This document shows, piece by piece, positions 36,067 through 45,577 of a stretch of 64,000 nucleotides of DNA; the first letter of the stretch is position 1, and every line of letters begins with the position of its first letter. Source of the DNA: Aliamphritea hakodatensis (GTDB lineage Bacteria; Pseudomonadota; Gammaproteobacteria; Pseudomonadales; Balneatricaceae); contig NZ_AP025281.1 in assembly GCF_024347195.1 (NCBI RefSeq), positions 3,038,001-3,102,000 on the forward strand, read 5' to 3'. The translations under genes and the position numbers were made by a program. The notes under the pieces are model-generated. The model made no database searches, had not been told where the DNA came from, and saw nothing but the letters and a program-made list of their open reading frames with translations.

Positions 36067-37329
36067 TTGCTTGCTCATGCCTTCACAAAGTCGCTGCGTT
36101 TACTGATTCCCGGCATTATCACCCTGATTGCCGGAATCCTGTTACAGCAGCAGGCAGCCGCCCTGCCCCTGCACTATAAAGATATAGTTACCCTGCTCCC
36201 GTATATTCTTGGTGTTATTAGTCTGATCCTTGCGATGAGTTTTAATCAGGGCCGGCTGTTCCTGGGGTCACTCAACGCCCTTTGCTTTTATGCAGCCATT
36301 CAGGCGGAGCTGCAGACCTCACTTAATCTGCCTGCCAATTTTGTGTTTTTCAGCCTGCTTTGCCTGCTGTTTCCGGCCCAGCAGGCGTTACTCAGTCTGT
36401 ACCCGGAACGGGGCTTCAGTCCTCGCTGGGCCATCCCCCGGGCGGGCATTATCATCTGCGGTTACCTGCTGTTATGTGGGCTGAAATATACCCAGAGCTT
36501 CGCCGGCTGGATAAGCACCCTGCCGTCATCCATGCTGGAGCTGGCATTTGATCCGCTATTACTGAATCAGGTCAGCCTGGCAGTATTCTCGGCAACGCTG
36601 CTACTTAACGGTTTTCTGTTGATGCGGCGTCAGAGCCTGGTAGACGCCGCCATGCTGATGATGACACTGGCCGCGGCGGTTATGCTGGCGTTCTTCGCAC
36701 AGCCACTGGTTTCTGCGTTGTTCGCCTGCTCGGCGCTAATATTGCTGCTGTTTACCATTCTGTTTAACTCCTACAGCATGGCATTTATCGATGAACTGAC
36801 CGGCCTGCCCGGACGACGGGCACTGGAGAACCAGCTCGCCAGTGTCGGTAAACATTACACCCTGGCCATGGTGGATGTGGACCACTTCAAAAAATTCAAC
36901 GATACCTACGGCCACGATGTCGGCGATCAGGTACTGAGAATGGTGGCCAGCCAGATGCGTCAGGCCGCCAAAGGCGCGCAGGTATTCCGTTATGGGGGTG
37001 AAGAATTTACCATCCTCTTTAAAGGCAAGGATGAAGCAGCCGCCTGGCATACCGCAGAGCGGGTCCGGGAAGCAGTGGCCGGGTACCCGATGTATATTCG
37101 CGGCGACAACCGCCCGGAAGATGCCGACGAGGGCAAAAATCAGCGCAGCAAAGGCCAGCCGGAGTCGGACTATGTGCAGGTCTGTATAAGTCTGGGCCTG
37201 TGCCAGAATACCGATGATCTGGCAGACAGCAGCGCCGTTCTCAAAGCTGCCGATGAGGCCCTGTATAAGGCTAAACAGATGGGCCGTAACCGCACCATCG
37301 GGCGGCAGACCGGCATCACTAACGAATAA
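36067..37329 (+). CDS. Membrane diguanylate cyclase (GGDEF) with TTG start
   Basis: Likely inner-membrane c-di-GMP synthase. About seven or eight hydrophobic helices cover residues 10-240 with no recognised sensor fold. The GGDEF domain follows (about 245-415) with DELTGLPGRRALENQL and active-site YGGEEFTILF. An inserted charged loop (GDNRPEDADEGKNQRSK) interrupts the domain late. The inhibitory RxxD is not seen. The only start with a ribosome site (AAGG) is TTG at 36067; the next ATG lies about 55 codons in. Confidence 0.85.
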   Translation: MLAHAFTKSLRLLIPGIITLIAGILLQQQAAALPLHYKDIVTLLPYILGVISLILAMSFNQGRLFLGSLNALCFYAAIQAELQTSLNLPANFVFFSLLCLLFPAQQALLSLYPERGFSPRWAIPRAGIIICGYLLLCGLKYTQSFAGWISTLPSSMLELAFDPLLLNQVSLAVFSATLLLNGFLLMRRQSLVDAAMLMMTLAAAVMLAFFAQPLVSALFACSALILLLFTILFNSYSMAFIDELTGLPGRRALENQLASVGKHYTLAMVDVDHFKKFNDTYGHDVGDQVLRMVASQMRQAAKGAQVFRYGGEEFTILFKGKDEAAAWHTAERVREAVAGYPMYIRGDNRPEDADEGKNQRSKGQPESDYVQVCISLGLCQNTDDLADSSAVLKAADEALYKAKQMGRNRTIGRQTGITNE

Positions 37330-37463
37330 CAGCATCTCTGTTTATTCATGCCTGGCCGGGACTGGCGCACGCTGCCCCGGCCCGGTTGAAATAAATTCAC
37401 TCGATATTTTCCCTGAGTAGCCGATAGTAAAGAGATCGTTAACCCCATTCAGAGACCGGTACT

Positions 37464-38030
37464 ATGGAGATTAATACTCAGGGAACCACGCCCCGCAGCA
37501 ATGACGTATCTGCTCAGCAAAAAAACCAGACCGAACAGGTCAGCACCGCCCAGTCCAGCCGGACCGAACTGAACCAGTCAATCTTGCAGGCATCACTGAA
37601 TGTCAGCATCAGCTCCGGTAACGACTCCCTGGCGCTGGTGTACCGCAGTGCGATTGATAAGCTCAATGAAGTACTGGAAGCTGATCTCGGCGAGAATTCT
37701 ATCAACAAAGCCTATGACGCTGGCCTGGATGTCAGCCCGGAAGCCACGGCAGAACGTATCGCAAGCCAGACCACGGCCTTCTTCGGCAGCTACCGGCAGC
37801 AAAATCCGGAACTCAGCGAAGCAGAAGCGGCCAGTAAGTTCAGCGAGATCATCCGCGGCGGCATCAAACAGGGCTTTGATGAAGCCCGTGAAATTCTCGA
37901 CGGTCTGAAAGTGCTTGAAGGAGACATTGCCGCCAATATCGATACCACCTACGATCTGGTGCAGGAAAAACTCGATGTTTTCTTTGAAAACCTGACCGGA
38001 CCGGCCCCCGCTGAAAGCGCCGCAACATAA
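37464..38030 (+). CDS. DUF5610 domain protein
   Basis: 188-residue protein of the DUF5610 family by memory. The N-terminus (1-45) is low-complexity, rich in Gln, Ser and Thr. The conserved region follows with DAGLDVSPEATAERIASQT and IIRGGIKQGFDEAREIL and is alpha-helical. Function is unknown; members are common in motile marine and pseudomonad genomes. The ATG at 37464 lies after GGTACT. It is isolated between the membrane GGDEF gene and an ArsR-type regulator. Confidence 0.75.
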   Translation: MEINTQGTTPRSNDVSAQQKNQTEQVSTAQSSRTELNQSILQASLNVSISSGNDSLALVYRSAIDKLNEVLEADLGENSINKAYDAGLDVSPEATAERIASQTTAFFGSYRQQNPELSEAEAASKFSEIIRGGIKQGFDEAREILDGLKVLEGDIAANIDTTYDLVQEKLDVFFENLTGPAPAESAAT

Positions 38031-38304
38031 CCCGATTCAGATCAATGTCCGGCATCCTACTTAGGTATATGATCAAAAAAATTACGATCAGTGCCGGACG
38101 CAAATACTCCCCGGGATTTTTTTCAGCGACAAACTGCAGTATCTGCTCGCCAGCCAGCGTCGTTTCTAGTGTATTAGCAAATTGAGATTTAATTCCAGTT
38201 CCACTAGAATCCCTGTGTTGGATGGCCGAGTGATCCTTGGTCAGTCCCGCACAATAATAAAAATTACCGGAGACTTCCCCTTGAATACCATTGCGGATCA
38301 TCCT
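38031..38304. other. Intergenic region upstream of the ArsR-type gene
   Basis: AT-rich, with TGATC/GATCA arms (38070-38090) and a possible operator-like stretch near 38170-38215. An open frame continues upstream of the ArsR-type start to 38182 but has no family similarity. Nothing more can be supported. Confidence 0.35.
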
Positions 38305-38613
38305 ATGACGCCAGAGACCCTGGTAATGATGAAAGACAATGCGGCCCAGGCCGCAAAAATAATGAAAGCCCTGAGTAACGAAAGCCGGTTACTGATTCTC
38401 TGTCATCTCGATGGCAAAGAACTGTCGGTCACTCAGTTAAACGACTATCTGGATCTTAGTCAGTCGGCTTTATCGCAGCATCTGGCAGTACTGCGCAAGG
38501 ATGAGTTAGTCAGCACCCGCCGTGAATCGCAGACCATCTACTATTCGCTGTCGGGCAATAATGCTACCCGCATTATTCACACCCTGCACGAAGTGTTCTG
38601 CCCAACGCTATAA
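38305..38613 (+). CDS. ArsR-family regulator, HlyU/SqrR/YgaV type
   Basis: Winged-helix repressor or antirepressor of 102 residues. The ALSNESRLLILC segment and the recognition helix SQSALSQHLAVLRKDELV are typical. Two cysteines, Cys33 and Cys99, lie where HlyU, BigR/SqrR and YgaV have their redox or persulfide-sensing pair. The metal-binding ArsR motif is absent. I chose the ATG at 38305 (MTPETL); a TTG at 38281 with GGAG upstream is an alternative. Its target is unknown. Confidence 0.85.
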   Translation: MTPETLVMMKDNAAQAAKIMKALSNESRLLILCHLDGKELSVTQLNDYLDLSQSALSQHLAVLRKDELVSTRRESQTIYYSLSGNNATRIIHTLHEVFCPTL

Positions 38614-38664
38614 CCGGTCAGGCATTGAAGAGTGCCCCTTCAGTGCCCATGATTCCCCTGCCAG

Positions 38665-41397
38665 TCAGTGCTTCAGCCGCTGCTTCTGCCAGTCCTGTTC
38701 CGGCTCATTCAGCAGCATCTCCATTTCGATAGCGTCTTCATCCATGTTGTAGCTGTTATTAAAGCCCAGATGACGGGCCAGCCCCTGCATGCCCTTATTC
38801 GACACCAGTGTTGAGCCCATCAGCAACAGTGTGCCCCGGCTGCGGCAGTAGTCGATGACCTTTTGCATCAGAATACGGCCCAGCCCTTCCCCCTGCAGCT
38901 CATCACGGATAACCACCGAGAACTCCGCACGGACATTATCCGCGTCGGTCACCGCCCGTACCACTCCGAGGGTCTCCCAGCCGCTGCCATCCGCTTTCCA
39001 GGCTGTGGCGATAAAGGCCATCTCCCGGTCGTAATCAATCTGCGTCCAGTTGGCCAGTTCCAGATGATCCGGCACACCACGGTTATAGAAATACCTCAGC
39101 CGGATCGATTCAGCGCTGAGGCTGTTATAAAACAACAAATGATTGGGCTCATCCTCGCCGCGAATCGGCCGGATCTCAACGGGCCTTCCGCCTTTCAGGC
39201 TAACTTCTTCCCGCAGATGCTCAGGATAGGCAGAAATTGCCAGCGGTGCCGGCTCCCCCAGAGATACTGCGGCATCCACCGCCAGTACGCCCTGCTTGTT
39301 GATCATCAGCGGGTTAATCTCCACCGCCTGTAAATGGGGTAATTCCACAGCCATTTGCGACAAACTCAGCAACACTTCACACAACTGTTCCAGATCGCTG
39401 TGCGGGCGGTGGCTGTTTTCCTGCAGTACCTGCCATGCGCGGCTCTGACAGATCAGTTGCCGGGCCAGACTCAGATTCAGCGGGGGCAACATTACCCGCC
39501 GGTCAGCAATCACATCCACCGTATACCCCCCGACACCAAAAATTATCACTGGCCCGAACACCGGGTCCCGGCTGATACCCAGGTTGATCAGAATCGACTG
39601 TTTGCCCCGCTGCATGGGCTGAACGCAGAATCCCAATGCACCGCTTTCCGGGCAACGCTCCCGTGCCCGGTATGCCAGCCGGACCGCCGCCTGCCGGACT
39701 TCCTGTTCGTTCTCCAGATCCAGCGCCAGATCCTGCCAGCGTTGCTGACTTTTTTCGTCATAACAGTACGGCTGGGCATTCTGGTCGTGAAGTACCTTGA
39801 TCGCCGCCGGACGGTCAAACTGCTGCGAAGCCTCAACCGCTTCTTCTATATCATCTGCATACCAGGATTTAGCCACCGGAATACTGTACTGATCCAGCAG
39901 CTCGCAGGCCTCACTGTGGCGCAGGAAACTGCGGCCCTTTGCCGACGCCACCTCCAGTAAATGCTTGGCCCGGATATGATTTTCCCGGTTCTGGGTGATA
40001 TAAGGCAGCGGCGTCTGTTTCATGGCGCTCTGGTTACGGTGGAAGTCCACCATATACATAAACGCATCCACCGCCTCTTCCGGGGTGATAAAGGTCGTCA
40101 TCCCGGCATCATTAAACAGGTTGCGGCAGTCAATCGCCGTGCTACGCCCCATCCAGCAGGTCAGAACGTTTCGCACGGTTTTTTTAGCCACCGCAATCAC
40201 CGCCTCAGCGGTATCCGCCCCGGAAGCCAGACGGGTGGGAGCATGCACCACCAGCACCACATCTACCTGATCGTCTTTGCTCAGTAACTGCACCGCCCGG
40301 GAGAAACACTCCGGGGTAGCTTCTGCACTCAGATCAATAGGATTACGGCCACTCCAGTTGCCCGGTAAGACTTCCTTCAGGGCAGTCACCGTTGCCGGGG
40401 TCAGTTCTGCCAGCCGGCCGCCCCGTCTCCTTAACCGGTCCACCGCCAGCGCACTGGGCCCCATACCGTTACAAACAATCGCCAACCGTTCACCGCGCAT
40501 GGTTTTCATCCGCGACAGGGTTTCCAGCGCATTAAACAGCTGATCGCTGGTATCAACCCTGACCGCACCCGCCCGGCTAAGGGCCGCGTTGTACACCAGA
40601 TCTTCATGGGCGATACCCGGTGCCGGCGCCTGCAAGCGGTCTTCAGCGAAGACCATATTGGATTTCAGCACCAGCACCAGCTTGTTCCGGGAAGCAGCCC
40701 GTAATGCACTGATAAAATCCCGGGAACTGCCGATCAGATGATCCATCTGCAATAGAATCGCCTGGGTGTGCGGGTCCTGTGCCAGATAGTCAATAATGGA
40801 AGCAAGGTCCACATCCACCCCGTCCCCCAGCGTCAGGAAGTGTGAAAAACCAATGCCCTGACCATTTGCCCAGTCAATCATCGCCGTGCCCAGCAAACCG
40901 GATTGGCCGATATAGCTTACCTTGCCCTTCTGGATATTCAGGTGTGAATAGCTGGCATTAATGCTCTGCCAGGGGGCCAGTAATCCCATACAGTCAGGGC
41001 CGAGAATCCGGATACCATAGGGCTCTGCCGCTTCCCGGATGGCGTCCCGCTGGCTCTTACCATCGGAACCAACATCCCGGGACAAGCCACCGGTGAGGAT
41101 CATTGCCGCCTTAACACCCTGCTGCCCCAGCACTTCCACCATGCCCGGCACCGTGGCCGGCGGCGAACAGATAATTGCCAGATCAGCCACCCAGTCCAGC
41201 CCGCTCACCTCCGTGAACGCAGGCACGCCGAATACCTCACCATGGTCATCAGGGTGCACCACTGCTAACTGGCCTTTGTAACCGCCTTCCTGCAGGTTCT
41301 GCAACACCACGCCGCCCATATTATTCTGGCGCTCAGACGCGCCGATAATGACAACAGACCGGGGATTAAATAAACGCTTCAGATATCGGGTACTCAC
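38665..41397 (-). CDS. GNAT protein acetyltransferase with acyl-CoA synthetase-like domain (Pat/PatZ)
   Basis: Probably acetylates lysines on proteins such as acetyl-CoA synthetase. In order: CoA-binding Rossmann domain (residues 10-130, RSVVIIGASER), succinyl-CoA-ligase-like domains (140-480, with LGPDCMGLLAPW), an ATP-grasp domain (about 500-720) and a C-terminal GNAT acetyltransferase domain (about 735-890, GEGLGRILMQKVIDYCRSRG). The length of 910 is close to PatZ (886). I chose the GTG at 41397 (MSTRYLKRLF); the longer frame to 41424 has no family similarity. It is separated from neighbours by about 50 and 270 bases. Confidence 0.85.
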   Translation of the reverse strand: MSTRYLKRLFNPRSVVIIGASERQNNMGGVVLQNLQEGGYKGQLAVVHPDDHGEVFGVPAFTEVSGLDWVADLAIICSPPATVPGMVEVLGQQGVKAAMILTGGLSRDVGSDGKSQRDAIREAAEPYGIRILGPDCMGLLAPWQSINASYSHLNIQKGKVSYIGQSGLLGTAMIDWANGQGIGFSHFLTLGDGVDVDLASIIDYLAQDPHTQAILLQMDHLIGSSRDFISALRAASRNKLVLVLKSNMVFAEDRLQAPAPGIAHEDLVYNAALSRAGAVRVDTSDQLFNALETLSRMKTMRGERLAIVCNGMGPSALAVDRLRRRGGRLAELTPATVTALKEVLPGNWSGRNPIDLSAEATPECFSRAVQLLSKDDQVDVVLVVHAPTRLASGADTAEAVIAVAKKTVRNVLTCWMGRSTAIDCRNLFNDAGMTTFITPEEAVDAFMYMVDFHRNQSAMKQTPLPYITQNRENHIRAKHLLEVASAKGRSFLRHSEACELLDQYSIPVAKSWYADDIEEAVEASQQFDRPAAIKVLHDQNAQPYCYDEKSQQRWQDLALDLENEQEVRQAAVRLAYRARERCPESGALGFCVQPMQRGKQSILINLGISRDPVFGPVIIFGVGGYTVDVIADRRVMLPPLNLSLARQLICQSRAWQVLQENSHRPHSDLEQLCEVLLSLSQMAVELPHLQAVEINPLMINKQGVLAVDAAVSLGEPAPLAISAYPEHLREEVSLKGGRPVEIRPIRGEDEPNHLLFYNSLSAESIRLRYFYNRGVPDHLELANWTQIDYDREMAFIATAWKADGSGWETLGVVRAVTDADNVRAEFSVVIRDELQGEGLGRILMQKVIDYCRSRGTLLLMGSTLVSNKGMQGLARHLGFNNSYNMDEDAIEMEMLLNEPEQDWQKQRLKH

Positions 41398-41614
41398 AGC
41401 GACAGCCCTGCAATGGATTAGCAAACATAATAGCCGCTATTCTACCTGTGAAACGCTTCTTTCGCAGGTGCAGCATAGATTTTACTCATCACTTTGTGAC
41501 GAACATCAAAGGTTGCGTCAGGACAGACACACTCATCCCGGTCATTCTCCCGGACGGCTGGGGTTTGCTGACAGTTCAGACTGTAACCTTACGGGAATAT
41601 AAATCAGCCTGACG

Positions 41615-41641
41615 AAAAAAACCCGCCGGGCGGCGGGTTTT
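41615..41641. terminator. Terminator for the 41668 lipoprotein gene
   Basis: Stem AAACCCGCC (41619-41627) and GGCGGGTTT (41632-41640), with A runs to the left giving U on the minus strand. Confidence 0.88.
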
Positions 41642-41667
41642 GACTCTGATCTTAATGGCGGTAGGAA

Positions 41668-42231
41668 TTACAGCGAATTCACTGCCTTAAAGCGCTTAAC
41701 CAGCGCTTCAGGATATTGTTTTTTGTTGTCTTTGTTCAGTACAAATACAACAGACTGTCCCTGTGGGCCGGTACCGATCTGCGTCAGGCGATATGCCGCT
41801 TCACCGGTCTGGCGAACAGCTTCCATATCTTCCAGACGGTCAAATACATACAAGCGACCATCTTCACCGCGCATTTCGCCGTAAAAATCTTCAGCCGCCG
41901 GCATGTTACCGTTATACATTTCCACACCGGCCAGACCGGTGAGTTTTTTCTTATCTTCACCGCGCAGGCCAAACACCAGGCTCTCACCCTTAGGACCGCC
42001 GCCAATGAAAACCTTCCGGTATGAGGTTTCGCCCACGGTCAGGAATTGCTGGTAGGTAGCAAAGTCGTCAAAGACATAGTGACGGCCTTCATGAGCCACT
42101 TCGTAAAGGTCCTGATTATTCAGTTGCGGGGCGGCTTCTGCCACCGGCTTATCCTGCTGCGTCTGACAAGCCGTCAGGGCCAGTGCTGTACCGGCAACCA
42201 TCACGGCTTTGGCAAATGTTTTCATGGACAT
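41668..42231 (-). CDS. Lipoprotein with duplicated domain
   Basis: 187-residue lipoprotein, function unknown. The signal peptide ends in the lipobox LTAC (Cys22). Two related units follow: residues 42-96 (LYEVAHEGRHYVFDDF...GGGPKGESLVFGLRGEDKKK) and about 115-170 (FYGEMRGEDGRLYVFDRL...GTGPQGQSVVFVLNKDNKKQ). Each has Tyr/His-Val-Phe, Gly-Pro-x-Gly-x-Ser and basic endings, so the gene arose by internal duplication. The ATG at 42231 follows GGAGAG. It has its own terminator and sits between patZ and the kinase gene. Confidence 0.8.
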   Translation of the reverse strand: MSMKTFAKAVMVAGTALALTACQTQQDKPVAEAAPQLNNQDLYEVAHEGRHYVFDDFATYQQFLTVGETSYRKVFIGGGPKGESLVFGLRGEDKKKLTGLAGVEMYNGNMPAAEDFYGEMRGEDGRLYVFDRLEDMEAVRQTGEAAYRLTQIGTGPQGQSVVFVLNKDNKKQYPEALVKRFKAVNSL

Positions 42232-42338
42232 AGGTATTCTCTCCGGGCATAAATTGTTTTGTATTGCTCAGGAGAATAAGGAAGGTATATGACAGGAGAA
42301 TGTCAGAATTACTGCAGCGATGTAACAAAACTTATACC

Positions 42339-42368
42339 GATAAGCCGGCGGTATAACACCGGCTTATC
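42339..42368 (-). terminator. Terminator-like hairpin after the ATP-NAD kinase gene
   Basis: Perfect 10-bp arms GATAAGCCGG (42339-42348) and CCGGCTTATC (42359-42368) with a 10-base loop. The T run on the minus strand is weak (GTTTTG), so efficiency is uncertain. Confidence 0.6.
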
Positions 42369-42382
42369 AATACGCTTGCGGA

Positions 42383-43498
42383 TTACAGATCAGCAACCCG
42401 GTAGAGAATGGCATCCCGGTAACCGGTGACAATGCGGATCAGGCCGGATAACTGATGGTTCAATTCGGCATCGCCGCTGTCAACGATCAGCGGTCGGCCA
42501 TCCAGTGACTGAATCTTGGTTTTGGTGGCCACCACAATGATGTTGTCGCGGCCCAGACGCTTCAGCAGTGCCGGGCTGAGCTGCTGATTACCGCGACCAA
42601 TAATATGCCCCTGACCACCGATCACCGTAATGACCAGCCGGGTTTCCCGCCCTTCGGTCATGTCCAGCAGTTGCTGGGCGGTCAGATCCTGGCCGATCAG
42701 TTGACCATTTTCGATCAGATCCACCCCCAGCAGGGTATTTTCCAGCCCCAGCTCATTCATCAGTGCCTGGACCGTCGAGCCGGACCCCATGATGTACAGC
42801 ACATCATCTTCCATGGTTTCCACGAAGTCCGCCGCAATGTCGTCCAGCACCAGCTCTTCAATCTCTTTACCGCCGCTGCTTTTCACATTCTGCACATAAC
42901 GGGCTTCCTGCGGCACCAGCAATTCACCGTAGTATTTGGCCCGGACACGGCCTTCCCGGAAAGCCGCTTCATCGATATCCCGCACTTCCTGTTCATCCAG
43001 CGTGACTATTTCGCCGCGCACCAGCATGGCCACCACTTCACCGGCGGCTTTAGGCGTCACCGCGTACACCCCGGAATGGATTTTAACCCCGGCAGGTACA
43101 CCTAATACCGGCACGGCGTTTTCAATGGCGTGGCAGATATTACGCGCAGTGCCATCACCGCCGGCGAACAGGATCAGATCTACCCCTTCGGCCACCATCG
43201 CCACAGCAGCACGCTCGGTGTCTTCCGCCGTGGTATGACCGGACTCAATTTCACCGATCACCTTAGGATCAAATCCCATTTCGGTAGCGGTATCCGCGCC
43301 CATCTCCGCGGGAAACGTCAGCACTTCCAGCTCAAGCCCCTGTAAAGGCTCCAGCGCCTGACGGGTACGCAGGTTGGCCTTGGGTTCGGCACCTAATGCC
43401 AGTGCTTTGGCAGCGGTATCTTCACCGTCACTGCCTTTAAGTGCAACACTGCCACCCAGCCCTGCGACGGGATTTACAATTAAACCTAATCGAAACAT
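42383..43498 (-). CDS. ATP-NAD kinase family protein (AcoX-like)
   Basis: 371-residue protein of the NAD-kinase/AcoX group. The GGDGT motif (FAGGDGTARNICHAI) and the PAGVKIHSGVYAVTP stretch of kinase-type families are present. In contrast to canonical NadK there is a large C-terminal part (DDVLYIMGSGSTVQALMNELGL... ARNGNQQLSP-like) that might bind a second ligand. I chose the ATG at 43498 (MFRLGLIVNPVAG); the extra upstream 18 codons are not family-like. It is third in a minus-strand run after pdxB and the PilZ gene, 113 bases away. Confidence 0.82.
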   Translation of the reverse strand: MFRLGLIVNPVAGLGGSVALKGSDGEDTAAKALALGAEPKANLRTRQALEPLQGLELEVLTFPAEMGADTATEMGFDPKVIGEIESGHTTAEDTERAAVAMVAEGVDLILFAGGDGTARNICHAIENAVPVLGVPAGVKIHSGVYAVTPKAAGEVVAMLVRGEIVTLDEQEVRDIDEAAFREGRVRAKYYGELLVPQEARYVQNVKSSGGKEIEELVLDDIAADFVETMEDDVLYIMGSGSTVQALMNELGLENTLLGVDLIENGQLIGQDLTAQQLLDMTEGRETRLVITVIGGQGHIIGRGNQQLSPALLKRLGRDNIIVVATKTKIQSLDGRPLIVDSGDAELNHQLSGLIRIVTGYRDAILYRVADL

Positions 43499-43611
43499 CT
43501 TTAATCCTGTTTGCTGTGATGCTCCCTCAAGCACCGTACGTATCACTTTCAATCATCACGCTGCATCAGTTGCCGCCGCACCAGACGGTTTCTGATTCAA
43601 TCTCTGGCCGG

Positions 43612-44307
43612 TTACAACTCCTGGCCGTTCGGTTCCAGATTGCCGGTTTCCACCAGGAACTGCTGGTAGGTAAAGGCAATCAGAATCAGACGGGAGTCTT
43701 CATCCAGATCTATAAATTTAAACCCATGATTAATCACCACACTGCCTGCTTCACTGCCCCGGTGAAGGTTACGTAACTCGACCGGGGTCAGGATCACATG
43801 TTCAATATCCGCCACCCGCACCCGGGTTGTCAGATAGAAACGGTCGCCGATATCACCCAGGGTCTGGCCATACTGCACACAGCAGCCACTCAGGCTGATG
43901 TCCACCCCCAGCGCGGAACAGGGCAGGTCATCCCGGTGGCTCATATCATCAAAATCATCCACCGAGACCATCAGATTCACCGGCACCCGGCTGTTACTGC
44001 GAATCTGCTTGGACTCAATGCGCCCGGGATATTCCAGCAGCCAGTAAGACACCGGCATATCATACTGCTTGAGCAGTTTACTGGCGAAGGTAATGATCCG
44101 GTTATTGCTCAGTAAACGCAATGTAATGATGTTCCCTTCGGTGATCAGCACCGTTTCCCCATAGGCATTTTTCGGTGCCTGAATGAAGATCCCGCTGTTT
44201 TCTACCACGCCTGCCAGCGAGGTCATGTAATGTCCTTTCGGGGCTTTAATCTCAACCCGGACCGGCTCACCGATTTGCAGTTTAAAGTCTGCCAGTGTCT
44301 TCGCCAT
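43612..44307 (-). CDS. PilZ domain c-di-GMP-binding protein (YcgR-like)
   Basis: 231-residue YcgR-like flagellar brake protein or similar c-di-GMP effector. The N-terminal YcgR/PilZN domain (about 1-110) precedes the PilZ domain (about 112-220), which has the RSNSRVPV motif (RxxxR-type c-di-GMP contact) and DISLSGC (DxSxxG). Coupled to pdxB: it starts two bases after pdxB ends. A functional link to vitamin B6 synthesis is not known. Confidence 0.85.
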   Translation of the reverse strand: MAKTLADFKLQIGEPVRVEIKAPKGHYMTSLAGVVENSGIFIQAPKNAYGETVLITEGNIITLRLLSNNRIITFASKLLKQYDMPVSYWLLEYPGRIESKQIRSNSRVPVNLMVSVDDFDDMSHRDDLPCSALGVDISLSGCCVQYGQTLGDIGDRFYLTTRVRVADIEHVILTPVELRNLHRGSEAGSVVINHGFKFIDLDEDSRLILIAFTYQQFLVETGNLEPNGQEL

Positions 44308-44309
44308 GA

Positions 44310-45464
44310 TTACGACTGCTCCGCGAGTTTAAAACCCAGCGCCTGGAGCAGCTTTCCCCGACGGCTGTCAGCCGCCACACCATGTAATGTCAGCGAGGCA
44401 AACTCTCGGCGGACCGGATATTCTTTACGCAGCCGGTCAAAATTCTGCGGCTGTTGCACCGCATCCGTCAGCGAATCCCGAAAACGCTGATCATCAGCGC
44501 CGGGATGATACACAGCATCAATCGCCTGACGAACATCTGCGGTGTCTTCCAGTGTCAGATCCGTCAGCTCCGCCCGAGGCAAACAGTCATCCAGTGTCAG
44601 TTGGGGCGTGATCCCCTGCGCCCGGCAAAATGCCTCATACAACATAAAGGTTCCGCGCACCTTGCCTTCCAGACTGTAGCCGGCAATATGCGGCGTACCG
44701 ATGCGCGCCCGTGCGGCAAGCTCAGCATTTACTGCCGGTTCATGTTCCCAGACATCCAGAATCAGGGTGGCATCATCACGCCGGCGGTGCCAGTTGAGCA
44801 GATCCTCATTATTAATCACCGGGCCACGGCCCGCATTCAGCAGCACTGCACCGGACTTAAGGCAGTCCAGATTATCTTTATTGAGTAGATGTTTGCTGGG
44901 ATGCTCGCCTGTTGTGGTCAGGGGTGTATGGCAGCAGATGATATCGGCTTCGGTCAGCAAAGCATCCAAGGCGGTAAAGCTTTCTGATCCCTCGCGGGCT
45001 GCCCGGGGCGGATCATTCACCAGTACCTTTATGCCCATCCCCTGCATGCGTCGCTGCAGCCGGCCACCCACATTGCCCACACCGATGATGCCAACGGTTT
45101 TATCCAGTAATTCAAACCCCTGCTCAGCTGCCAGCATGTACAGAGCACTGATGACATACTCCACCACCGCATCCGCATTACAGCCCGGAGCACTGGAAAA
45201 GCTGATGCCCTGCTGCTGTAAATAGTTCTGATCAATATGGTCAGTACCGATCGTGGCGGTCCCAACAAACTTTACCTGGCTGCCCGCCAGAAGCTGCGCG
45301 TTTACCCGGGAAATTGACCGCACCAGCAGCACATCAGCCCCTGCAACATCTTCACTGTTCAGGTGGCGTCCCGGTAACCGGCGAATGCTGCCAAAACCAC
45401 CAAACAGGGTTTCCACAGCAGGAATATTTTCATCAGCAACAATATGTAATGGCAGGTTATTCAA
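44310..45464 (-). CDS. pdxB: Erythronate-4-phosphate dehydrogenase
   Basis: NAD-dependent enzyme of the deoxyxylulose-independent pyridoxal 5'-phosphate pathway. The N-terminal MNNLPLHIVADENIPAVE, the Rossmann motif VGIIGVGNVGGRLQ, the catalytic CHTPLT segment and the H-x-A-G-Y-S near 290 (IAGYSLEGKVRGT) are typical. A C-terminal DUF3410 domain gives the usual length of 384. It is divergent from the WGR-like gene and followed closely by the PilZ gene. Confidence 0.96.
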   Translation of the reverse strand: MNNLPLHIVADENIPAVETLFGGFGSIRRLPGRHLNSEDVAGADVLLVRSISRVNAQLLAGSQVKFVGTATIGTDHIDQNYLQQQGISFSSAPGCNADAVVEYVISALYMLAAEQGFELLDKTVGIIGVGNVGGRLQRRMQGMGIKVLVNDPPRAAREGSESFTALDALLTEADIICCHTPLTTTGEHPSKHLLNKDNLDCLKSGAVLLNAGRGPVINNEDLLNWHRRRDDATLILDVWEHEPAVNAELAARARIGTPHIAGYSLEGKVRGTFMLYEAFCRAQGITPQLTLDDCLPRAELTDLTLEDTADVRQAIDAVYHPGADDQRFRDSLTDAVQQPQNFDRLRKEYPVRREFASLTLHGVAADSRRGKLLQALGFKLAEQS

Positions 45465-45577
45465 ATAGGGCTCCGGATACTGAAATTACGGCTGGTTAAG
45501 CGTCTCAAGCATGATTATAATTCCCGGCCACTCAAGATTGCAGTAAAATATGCAGTCATTTTATTTAGGAACCACTC

